In this document: positions 43,660 to 52,139 of the stretch, in pieces
How positions within the stretch are numbered: the stretch's first letter is position 1
Layout: each line of letters begins with the position of its first letter
Source: Aedes albopictus
Taxonomy: Eukaryota; Arthropoda; Insecta; Diptera; Culicidae
Assembly: GCF_035046485.1 (NCBI RefSeq)
Contig: NC_085136.1
Location: 325,714,175 to 325,778,174, forward strand
DNA: 64,000 bases
Direction: 5' to 3'
Translations under genes and position numbers: made by a program
Notes under the pieces: model-generated
Seen by the model: only the letters and a program-made list of their open reading frames with translations
Told to the model about the DNA's origin: nothing
Database searches by the model: none

Positions 43660-43990
43660 GCATTATGAAAAGAGTTGCATAATATGTAGTTATTTAGGCA
43701 ACAAGTTGCAAAATGATATTTTTTTCAACACGAGTTGTGCATTCAATTACAAAAAAGTTGTATGCAACTCGTTGCAATATTCCATTTTTTGCAGCACTCT
43801 TTTTTGTTTTATTTATTTTTTTGTGTTATCTTTAAATTTTTTAATTTTTTTGTTTTTATTTTTATTTTTTTCTCTTCGTATATATCCAAACTGGCAAGCC
43901 TCTTTGGATCTGGTGTTAAATCGGTGAACATCTCGTGCTGTTAAACAAAGCTCACCTTTTTGCAACTCGTTGCATAAATAACTATGAATG
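43660..43990. mobile_element. GCAACTCGTTGCA-rich TIR element
   Basis: GTAGTTATTTAGGCAAC near 43686 is the inverse of GTTGCATAAATAACTAT at the right end. CAACTCGTTGCA-type motifs recur inside in both orientations. The hydrophobic frames at 43658-43944 come from T-rich sequence in the middle. Confidence 0.6.
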
Positions 43991-44479
43991 GACGCACTTT
44001 TAGTGTACTGCATTCACTGCATTTTACTGTTTCACACTTCCATTTCAACGCGCTCCGACACGCCCAACACCATTGGCGAAGTCAATCACCGAGAAACAAA
44101 CTCGAAGATGTAGCCTACCTATCTCTCTAGAACCAAACCTCCCTCATTAGCATTTTCACCACGTTTTATAGACTGTCATCATCTCAGCCTCCTACGCGCT
44201 GCCAGGCAAACACTCGCTTAACTTAGAAGCGGCCGCCGACGATAGAGAGGAGTTGCGTTGGTAGGATATTTTCGCATAGAGATAACCGTGCAAGTTTTCG
44301 GGCCTGTCACCGGAATTGAATTGATTAGATAGATGTGAGCCAATGAACCGTTGTCGTCGTCGTCGTCGTCGTTGTCGGAAAGCATTAAACTAGCATCGTA
44401 TTTTTTTTTCTTTCGATGGTCACCGTCATGAAAGTGTCATTTTTTCTTTCTGCTTCTTCTTATCTTCCTTCCACTACAG
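43991..44479. other. Unique sequence before the downstream exon
   Basis: Contains a (GTC)n microsatellite near 44352 and a CT-rich run leading to the acceptor at 44479. No gene is supported. Confidence 0.4.
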
Positions 44480-44636
44480 CTTTACAGAGCGGCACGGGGT
44501 GCACTTTTCCAAAACGATGGGAGGGACGATGGTTTCAATCCGGGGTACAACAGGAAATTACTATAGAAGGATCAACTTTAAGTACTAGAGGAAGATGTAT
44601 CGCTAGTGATGGAGATAAATTTTTATTAGTGAACGA
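44480..44636 (+). CDS. Extracellular cysteine-containing module, exon 1
   Basis: An acceptor CTACAG ends at 44479 and a donor GTAAGT starts at 44637. Codons read ALQSGTGCTFPKRWEGRWFQ, then TRGRCIASDGDKFLLVNE. Two cysteines and the W-G-WF pattern resemble the N-terminal domain of an uncharacterised family of secreted insect and animal proteins (DUF7044-like, from memory). The exon begins with two bases of a codon and ends after two bases, matching both the exon at 30390 and the exon at 45207. Function is unknown; with the signal segment upstream it should face outside the cell. Confidence 0.72.
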
Positions 44637-45206
44637 GTAAGTATGACCATGTTCCATTACTTGCCTGCTAGCTCTACTACGTACGACTTCTTTCTGTCTC
44701 TCTGGTCACATTTTTCTGATTATCCACAAATAATCCTGTTATTTTTTCTGTTTCCTTTTTGGTTTCTCATTGCGTTTTTTTTTATGATCACTAGGGTGAG
44801 TCATTGCTGATGTTTGGATCACCGGTTTTTTTATTTTTATTTTCTTCGATGCTGTGATCCTGGAAATCTTTTATATTACAAACATTATTGCTAGTTTTTA
44901 AACATTTTGTATTTTTTTTTACCAGTGAGATTATAGAAAAAGTATAATATGATTTGTTGTGTTAATTTTTTTGTTCTGAATTGCAGTGACCCACCCTAAA
45001 GCTCATCTCATTTCACTTTTATGTATTCGAATCATGCAATCCATATTTCAGACCCTCACAGAAATGAAAGAAATCAATCGCTTTATAGTTCTAGCCATCA
45101 GCATTGCATTTTTACCTGCGTTTTCGTCCTAATTTTTATTTTTTTTCTCCAAATGTTTCTCTTTCTCTTTTAACAAACCTCTTCGTCGGATCCTTCTTCG
45201 GTGCAG

Positions 45207-45439
45207 AAAGGGATGTCATCGATGCGTTGTAATATACCAGAAGCATTTAAACACACTTCAGTATAAAGAAAGTGAGTGTGAAGATATGTACATAGGCCAG
45301 TTGAATCCAGCGCCAATGCCTATTCATAGCGTTTTAAAAAGTGATCATAGTCGGGGGGCTCATCCCAACATGAACGGGCATTCACGGTTATCGTCATCGG
45401 ATCAGTACTCGTCACGATCCAATGAAGATAGCGACAATT
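45207..45439 (+). CDS. Extracellular module, exon 2 with two possible donors
   Basis: The acceptor GGTGCAG precedes 45207. The first base completes the Glu codon from the previous exon, then KGCHRCVVIYQKHLNTLQYKE follows, with two more cysteines as expected for the module. A strong donor GTGAGT lies at 45272; if it is skipped, the frame continues 56 codons (ECEDMYIGQLNPAPMPIHSV ... SSSDQYSSRSNEDSDN) to a second donor GTAAGC at 45440. Both donors leave one base of a codon, so they are interchangeable. Which is used cannot be told from sequence alone. Confidence 0.65.
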
Positions 45440-45759
45440 GTAAGCAACGATTTTTTTACTTCTTTATTTTACTCTAGCAATGATAACAAACTACTTTTAA
45501 GTGTATTCGTTTCCTTTTACTTTTCTGTTCTTCTGTTTTTTTGTGGTTTCCTTTCTCAACAAACAACGACAACTACCGCCGTTCCGTTTTCCTTTTGGTG
45601 CTTTGGTTTCTATTCTTTGTCTTTTGGTTTAGTTTTTCGTCCTTTTTCTCACCTTAGTATCGTATGTTTTTTCAAACCTTGTACCATAAGCAAAAAGAAA
45701 AAAAAAACCTAGAGTCGTGAAAGTTTGATAATTTTCTTAAACGATTCCACCGCGCGCAG

Positions 45760-45815
45760 CAAGACCGGGTCTCGATGAAGGCCGCAGGGTCCCTTTCGAA
45801 CGAATCGTCCATCCA
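45760..45815 (+). CDS. Candidate small exon of the same gene
   Basis: After GCGCGCAG the frame compatible with the previous exon reads RPGLDEGRRVPFERIVHP and can end at a GTTAGT donor (45816), leaving a complete codon that fits the next candidate exon at 46149. If it is not spliced, a stop is met at 45840. The polypyrimidine tract is weak. The call rests on phase agreement and composition only. Confidence 0.3.
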
Positions 45816-46148
45816 GTTAGTGTAATTAAACATTTTCGATGATTAACCGCGCGAGTTGGCTTTTTTGTGGTGATGGTTGTACGTCCCAGCATAATAGACA
45901 GCGCAAGGTGGCGGTGGGTGGTTCCGGCGCGTGCACGCATACATCCAGTAGACAAGTTAGACCGCAGAGCAATCGACCAGATAAAAAAAAACATCAGTCA
46001 ACTCACACTAACACACGTAGAAGATCAGGCCGAAAAACCCGAATCGGAAAACGGCAACAACTCCTCACCACTCACAAGAGCACGACAACACGGGCATTAT
46101 TATCATTCTCTGCCGACGACGCTTTTTCGTTGTTTTCTGTTTGTTTAG

Positions 46149-46394
46149 GAACCCTCTGGTGAGAATGAGAGAAAGAAATGCGACTTCGAGATGGGTTTTA
46201 TTCAGTGCCCTAGAGTCATTTACACCGAACCGACGGACGGACGAAATCATAAACCCGACGATATTTTCTCCCCACACCTGATACCGTTTGCTGATGGTGC
46301 TGTTGCTACTGCTGCTGTTGTTAATGTTCGTGCTTCTGATTTATATGAACCAGAGGAAAATTGGAAACAAGTGAATCACCCTAAGTCGCAGTAA
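46149..46394 (+). CDS. Candidate terminal exon
   Basis: Following GTTTAG, the open frame reads EPSGENERKKCDFEMGFIQC, then IYTEPTDGRNHKPDD and an Ala/Val-rich stretch to a TAA at 46392-46394. It starts on a codon boundary, which matches the candidate exon at 45760. It does not fit directly behind 45439, where the junction would make a stop. An alternative is that this is chance open sequence. Confidence 0.3.
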   Translation, partial: EPSGENERKKCDFEMGFIQCPRVIYTEPTDGRNHKPDDIFSPHLIPFADGAVATAAVVNVRASDLYEPEENWKQVNHPKSQ

Positions 46395-46466
46395 TAATTG
46401 ATTGCCATCGAAGGGAAATGTGGATCATTTGAAAATGGGATTCACGTTTGTACCCATACACGTTGT

Positions 46467-46605
46467 CGCCCATTAAGTTGAGGTGGTGAACGTGCTGGTA
46501 TACAGCAAGACCATGCTGGAACCGTTTCGTAATGGACTTTCTTTGGGCAGCTCACATTAATAACTGTGAAAGTGCTGTTAGAACACTAAGCTTAGATACT
46601 GACGG
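46467..46605 (+). mobile_element. Feilai-type SINE remnant (copy 3)
   Basis: Degraded tRNA-like head (AAGTTGAGGTGGTGAACG) and body (TTAATAACTGTGAAAGTGCT, AACACTAAGC). The B box region is deleted. Confidence 0.6.
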
Positions 46606-46619
46606 TGCTGCCCTCGTTC

Positions 46620-47275
46620 AAAAATAATTGTTTCCCTAAAAACAATGTCAAAACTAACGATTTTTTTTATTTTTTTTTTTACTTTTCCTGACCGAGGAGA
46701 TCAGGTGAACCAAAAAGGAGACGCATGGTCGCTAGTACTTTCGAAAAGAAAACAATTATTTATGGCCTAGTTGTCTTGGCCATTGCAATGGCTGGATTAT
46801 CCTCCACCAATTGTAGGGGAGAGTGTTTCAGTATGCTCGTGCTGAGCTTTTGCGAAGATTTCTTACAAATGTGCATTAAAAAATTACAGATAACCAAGTG
46901 TTCAGGATATATTGTGCTGGAAAGATAATCATCATTATTTTGGATACTTCGATTTTTTTGGCTCAAATCATCGATCTTGTTGGACGGCTGGCACTATATT
47001 AGCATGAATAACATGTTCGCGGATGTTTGGCATCCGGGCATGGACGAAAAAACGAGAAATTTCAATATTTTTTCTTTAAATTTTACAACTACTCTATTGA
47101 CATATTTGCAAACTCCATTGTCTTGGTGGCTACAGTGCAGCTTTACTTGGTTTTTCGGTATTTTTTTTTTCAATTTCCCTGAAAATTTAGGGTTACGAGG
47201 TCTCATTTCGCGTGAATTCAGCATGTCACACGTCACCGGTGTTCTAAGGTACACTATCGACTTTTAAGACGCATA
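46620..47275. other. No supported gene
   Basis: AT-rich sequence with T tracts. The frames at 46725-46928 and 46977-47267 lack domains. I see no further exon of the upstream gene here. Confidence 0.35.
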
Positions 47276-47569
47276 AATCACTGCCTCAGCACAAACACTA
47301 CTCCTGTCTCTGTTTCTACCCGCAATCATGTACTTGGTCGAGCTTATTGTCAAGGCTGTTTTCGTCCGTATCGCTCTGCATCATTCCATCCAAGGACACA
47401 ATACGAGGTAGACACGAAATCCACGACCAGAACACTTGATTTTGATCCACCTAGCGTTGTTTGTATCAGCCCAATTAGTTTTGCTGGAAAACCATGTTCT
47501 ATCATTATCCGTCAAAGCTCGTTACTTTTAACTGAATCCTACACCGCTTTAAAATCAATGAACACATGG

Positions 47570-48000
47570 AGCATCTGCAAGCTTTTTTATCTGTATTATA
47601 CAACATTTTTTATCTGTATTATACAGATTTTTAAGCATCCGTACACTGCAAAATATTTTTGCTGGTAATCAGCAAACTTTGCTGATTTTTGGCGTGCTGA
47701 TTGCATTCAGCAATACAAATAACTGAGTATCACCAATTATTTTTCAACTTGCTGAACCATCCAGCAATTTTGACAGTTGATCAGCAAAGTTGTGCTGAAA
47801 TTCAGCAAAAATGTTGCTGAAATTCAGCAATTTCTTTTGCTGATTTTTGGCGTGCTGGAAGCATTTCAAAAATTTTGGTGTGTACAGATTTTGCTTTATA
47901 TGAAATACAGATTGTTTAGTTAGAAGAGCCATTTTGTTTTTGTATTGGATACAGATCTTTCTCCTAAACTTTGTATGGGATACAGATTTTTGGAAAGAGT
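47570..48000. repeat. ATACAGATTTT motif repeats around the inserted element
   Basis: TATCTGTATTATACA and GATACAGATTTTT-like strings recur about six times on both sides of the element at 47641-47885. They may belong to one larger insertion. Confidence 0.45.
47641..47885. mobile_element. TTCAGCAA-rich short element (copy 2)
   Basis: Ends GTACACTGCAAAAT and its near complement ATTTTGGTGTGTAC. The interior is full of TTCAGCAA and TTGCTGAA and is shared with the copy at 8369-8540. It is inserted in the RTE RT remnant. Confidence 0.65.
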
Positions 48001-48299
48001 AATGCAGGTTAAAAAAAAAATACATCCGTCATCCCTGGCAAGTTGTATTCCCACAATTTTCCTAGCATCGTTCGCAGGACGAACATATGATCCATCATCG
48101 ATCGGCCCCCATGAATACCAGATTGGCATTTGCCGAATAATGACTTCTCAAGTGGTCTCAGTTCGTTGAACAGGACACGTGACGTCGAGTTAGGGAGAGT
48201 TATCCTTCTGTAATTTGCACACTGGCTTCCCCACTGTGTTTCTGTCCGCAAATTTCCTTCCCAGTCATTACATTTGACGGGTACTCCGCATATCATTCC

Positions 48300-50230
48300 A
48301 ACACATACTTTCGTGTGGCTCTGTTTCCGGAAACCATTTTTTTAAATTTCGTTTAAAATTTTTTTATCGATTCGCAAAAAAAAGTTCTTGAATAAACCTG
48401 GAACCAGAAGTTGGTGAATCTTTATGAATTTTTTGTGAACGCTTTGTTATAAACTGCTGAAGAAGTTTCATCGGAAGTCCACGATGAAATCCTGTCAAAT
48501 TTCTAGGAAATCTTTGGCAGAGGTTCAGAAAGATTTACAAATTGCATCGTTTGAAAAACTTTTAAAATTCTCTAGAGATCTGTTGGAATTTCTTCACTTT
48601 TTTTAATGGAATTTCGTCAGAATTTCACCACCGACATACTCACAAAATATGCACAAAATAGCTTTGTACCTCCCAAAATCACGTGAATGCAGATCCTAAA
48701 GCAATTTATGTTAGCAATTTAAAAAAAAAATATTTTTTTTTCTAATTTTGTTTAAAAGTATTTATTGAATAATAAAAACACATTGTCCACTAGTAAATAA
48801 ATCAGAAGATTAAACCTTGATTGTTCCCTTTAATGTGTATGGAATCCGATTTGGAAATTATTGCTCCTTTAGCTAATAAAAAAAGTGTTACTTTTTAGGT
48901 GGCGGAAAACTGTAGGACGCAAAACGCTGAAATTTATTAGGCAATGTAAATTCTGCAGTGACATTTTTAGTGGAATCGTTTATAGCGGAACCAAAATAGT
49001 TAAAAATATGTTTTCTGATTTCTATTTCTGTGTATTTTAACTGAGGTTAATTGTACACTCAAAAATGAAGATATTTTCAGACCCCCTTCCCCTCGTAGAC
49101 TTTTGTCCATACAAATTTTTGAAAATTTGTATGGAGCGTAGATGTTAGCCAGATTGTCCTCCTCTTTTCGAGTCTACGTAGTTTATAGGCAGGTCCTGAT
49201 GAGTTCCTGCCAATTTTTCAGAAAACCTTCCGCAGAGATCCAGAACATATTTTGAGTCGCTTTTAAAAATGTTTTTAAAACTTTTTTAATTCTCTCATGA
49301 TTTGTTAGATTTTTTCTACAAATTTCTTCTGCGATTTCCTCAAGCAATACATGGATTTGTCTGGCGTTTACCATAAATTAAATCCTCAATTCAAGAAGAA
49401 AATTTCTAAAGAGCTCAACCATATATTTTCCAAAGAAATTCGAACTGAAACTCTATAAAATAATGAGGTCAATATTATTTACATAGTATCTTTATAAAAA
49501 TGCTTAATCATCAGCTGTGAGATTTGATTTTAATAGTTGTTTGGTTTACTACGAAAAGTTAAACACTAGAATCCCAAAAATTCTACGGAATTTCGATTGG
49601 AATTCCTGAAATTCTTTAAATAACTCTGTGGAAAATTCTTCGAAATATTTTCGAATATTTCCGGTAAAATAACAAAAAAAAAAACAACAGGAACTTTTTG
49701 ACTCTCTATTCCACAGAACTTTAGAGATTCTCCAGAATTCAGGTGACGATTTTCTTCAGGACTTTTGGTAAAATGGCTTGTGCAATTATACTATACTGAC
49801 TGAATATATATGATGCAAACTTCCAAACATCCTTTAACAAACTTTTAAGGATGTTTCAAATTCATAAAAAAAGCTGCAATTAGAGCCACACTTACATATA
49901 TTCAGAAATCCATCCTACCACCCTGATCTATAATGAGACGCACTAGATAATGCTGTAGTGCAATTTATTTGATTTGATAATATCTTAGCACAACAAAAGA
50001 TACATTTCTTGTGTTTCAACATATCCCAAGTAACATTTTAAGTTTTGTTCTGCTCTATAAGAGGTTTTCATGATCAATTTTATAACACTCTTGATCACCT
50101 CTTTAGCAATAAAACTGTTTTGAAGCCCAGTTGATTTTTTTCCATACTTGAAGAGAAGCTATGGTGATTGTTGTTGTTTTTTTCAACAAAAACTATAACA
50201 GCAGAAGATGCAGAGAAGCTTCTTGAATAG
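48300..50230. other. AT-rich repeat-derived sequence, no gene
   Basis: Degenerate GAATTTC/AATTCC repeats and poly(A/T) tracts. 49081-49197 is a partial, diverged member of the GGCTGTCC MITE family (CTTTTGTCCATACAAAT, AGTTTATAGGCAGG). A partial CCCAAGTAACATTTT element starts near 50025. Confidence 0.4.
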
Positions 50231-50236
50231 CACGTA

Positions 50237-50555
50237 TTTTTTTAATAGAGAGACTTTACCTCTGAGGCATTCGTCTCTGATACTTTATTCCTTGTTCCCT
50301 GTTACATATTTTTGCTGTTACATTATAGCAATGGTGATTGATTTCATATCAATTTATACATTCCTATTTTTCTTAGATAGCTAATTGTTTTTTCTTCAGA
50401 TTCTTAATCATTTTTCAAAATTTCCTTTAAGTTATCAGAGAGATCAACTTCCTGTCTTTGTGTAGTGAATTGTGGACAGCTTACTAAAATATGGTGAATG
50501 TTTTTCACTCTCCTGCAGGGCTCACATACTTGCGCTGGTTTTTTCTCAAACAGAT
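50237..50555 (-). mobile_element. I/Jockey-like LINE 3' fragment
   Basis: Minus-strand reading from 50545: PAQVCEPCRRVKNIHHILVS, then CPQF, an in-frame stop, and TISYLRKIGMYKLI. A CxxC followed by HILxxC and a short tail is the usual C-terminal end of I- and Jockey-type LINE ORF2. A 3'UTR with ACGAATGCCTCAGAGGTAAA and a 7-base A tract (T on plus at 50237-50243) ends the element. It is directly joined to the U6 copy. Confidence 0.75.
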
Positions 50556-50662
50556 AAAAATGTGGAACGGTTCACAATTTTGCGTGTCATCTTTGCGCAG
50601 GGGCCATGCTAATCTTCTCGGTATCGTTCCAATTTTAGTATATGTCTTGCCGAAGCAAAGAC
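50556..50662 (-). pseudogene. U6 snRNA-like copy fused to LINE 3' end
   Basis: On the minus strand it begins GTCTTTGCTTCGGCAAGAC and contains ATATACTAAAATTGGAACG, GATTAGCATGGCCCCTGCG and ATGACACGCAAAATTGTGA, ending CCGTTCCACATTTTT: a full-length U6. Against the U6 I know, the ACAGAGA box reads ACCGAGA. The 5' stem has paired changes (GTCTT/AAGAC) that keep pairing. I see no TATA box in the 40 bases upstream, so it is probably not transcribed by Pol III. It sits at the 5' end of the LINE 3' fragment in the same orientation, and CACGTA flanks the joint unit (50231-50236, 50664-50669). Confidence 0.85.
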
Positions 50663-50775
50663 ACACGTAAAATTCAGGAGGAGACATCATTCGCTAGTAG
50701 AAAGCGATTATTTCAAAGTAATATTTTAGTAGTTATTATGTTCCTAGGCTTATGTGCCTTCAATTTTGCCGTGAC

Positions 50776-50996
50776 TAAGGTACCCCGGGGCAAGTTGAAA
50801 CGGGTGGGGCAAGATGAAACAGCGGGTCAACATGATGTTTTCTAATGATGATAAACAGTTTGATCGCCATAACACATAGTTTTTGATTCAAACAATCTTT
50901 TAGCGAAGGACAAATTTCCAAATTGTATTGAAATCTATTTCAAAACTTCGTGTTTCATCTTGCCCCACCCGTTTCAAATTACCCCGGTGTACCTTA
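50776..50996. mobile_element. MITE with TAAGGTACCCCGG termini
   Basis: 221 bp. Left end TAAGGTACCCCGGGGCAAG, right end its near complement, with about 45 bp of inverted repeat (shared GAAACGGGTGGGGCAAGATG). Its size and GGGG-rich arms parallel the element at 30909-31117. Non-coding. Confidence 0.8.
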
Positions 50997-50999
50997 TCG

Positions 51000-51480
51000 G
51001 GTTTGCGCTTCAAAAATGGTAAATATTATCATATTGGAATGAAATAAAGCAATTTATTAATTTGATAAAACTATCTCGAATTTTAAGAAAACGCAGCTGA
51101 GAGAGTTTATGCATGCTATGGAAATGACGGCAAATTATCGATTCATTGCAAATTTGAGAAAAAAAAATATTATTTTTCATTCACATTATCAAATTCTTCA
51201 GTATGGCGACGACCATAATAAGTGAAAATAAAACGAAAGTTTACTTTTATGATGACCACAATAAACCTAGCAGTGTCATAGTTTCTGTTCCTCCATCAAC
51301 AGATGTCGTTACTAATCGAACAGATCTCCATCTGCTTAGAGTTTGAACAGTTTTATTGTGGTAAAAATGAATGCCAGAACGATTACATATTGAGGAGTTT
51401 TGTTTATTCTTAAAATCTGTCTTTATGGATATCTTCAAGTATATTTTAAAAAAATTCATCAATGGTTTTCATAAAAGTAG
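51000..51480. other. AT-rich spacer, no gene
   Basis: No domain, no splice context and no clear repeat were recognised. Confidence 0.35.
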
Positions 51481-51486
51481 TTAGTG

Positions 51487-51752
51487 ATCTTCGTGGCCGA
51501 ACGATTAGCGGCGTCAGTCGCTTAGGTGTCTCGTTAGCCTCGGAGTGTGGGTTCGATTCCCGCTTCAGTCGGGGAAAACTTTTCGTCAAAATCCTCCACT
51601 GAACTACTGGGTGTTATTGTGTTGTCCGTTGTCTAATGTTGCTAATGTTCAGTCTGTGCGGCCTCTGGCCGAATACGGTGTAATTGTCTTTTATGAAACT
51701 GTGAGTTTTGGTTATTGCTCATTAAAACCCCAATAAAGATCAAACAAAACCA
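51487..51752 (+). mobile_element. tRNA-derived SINE, non-Feilai type
   Basis: The first 80 bases resemble a class II tRNA gene: A box GTGGCCGAACGATTAGCGG, a long variable arm region and B box GGGTTCGATTCCCG. The acceptor ends do not pair and no CCA site follows. Instead a ~170 bp body ends near AATAAAGATCAAAC. This makes it a SINE and not a working tRNA gene. Confidence 0.7.
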
Positions 51753-51759
51753 ATCAGCA

Positions 51760-52110
51760 ATTGAATTCATGGGATAAATATCCTTATCTGCCCAAACCCA
51801 GTCCTCCATCCGCGGCTGCATCTCACATTTGCCAGATCTTTCTGCACCTTGTCCGTTCAACTTGCGCATCGCCCTCTTCTAGTACCATCCGTATCTGTTG
51901 CGATCAGCATGACTGCAGCTTTGCACGGTTGTTGTCCGGCATTCTCACAACATGGATCCGAGATAGATGATATCTTTCATCACCTCTAACGTGTCTTCGT
52001 TTATCGTAACACTGCCGCCTAGGCTGGCCCTGATGTTCGCGGTTCCACCTGCCAGCATTTACTTCGTTCACCATCAGTCCGACCAGCCGACTTTCTGATA
52101 CCTGATCAGT
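51760..52110 (-). pseudogene. RTE-type LINE C-terminal remnant
   Basis: Minus-strand readings give SVTINEDTLEVMKDIIYLGS (the IYLGS block of RTE proteins) and, further on in another frame, RMPDNN and RKLNGQGAERSGKCEMQ-like tail sequence, as in other RTE C-termini. Frameshifts are present. Confidence 0.55.
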
Positions 52111-52139
52111 CCGACCTTCCAGTCTGTTTGGCCTCCCGG

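Larger units (their letters stand above)
30391..44479 (+). other. Inferred 14 kb intron filled with repeats
   Basis: The splice-phase match between 30390 and 44480 and the absence of credible exons between them suggest one intron. It holds several MITEs, two Feilai-type SINEs, two TTAA-flanked elements, an 86 bp palindrome and long blocks of degenerate repeats. A unique GC-richer stretch at about 36480-36800 could be a regulatory element. Confidence 0.45.
47280..48296 (-). pseudogene. RTE-type reverse transcriptase remnant, interrupted
   Basis: The frame 48296-48009 reads CANYRRITLPNSTSRVLFNE, LRPLEKSLFGKCQSGIHGGRS and HMFVLRTMLGKLWEYNLP, the RT N-terminal blocks of RTE elements. About 400 bases later (47590-47300) the next block appears: HVFIDFKAV-DSV (catalytic motif A) and KLIGLIQTTLGGSKSSV. 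Stops are present. The gap is filled by the TTCAGCAA-rich element and an ATACAGATTTT-type repeat, so those were inserted into the RT. Confidence 0.75.

Noticed and set aside
43658..43944. Phe/Leu-rich frame like a membrane protein
   Set aside because: Caused by T tracts inside a TIR element.
46725..47267. Hydrophobic frames as possible further exons or a small membrane protein
   Set aside because: No splice signals in the needed phase and T-rich composition explains the hydrophobicity.
51487..51570. Possible tRNA gene (A and B boxes)
   Set aside because: Acceptor stem ends do not pair and the sequence runs into a SINE body.
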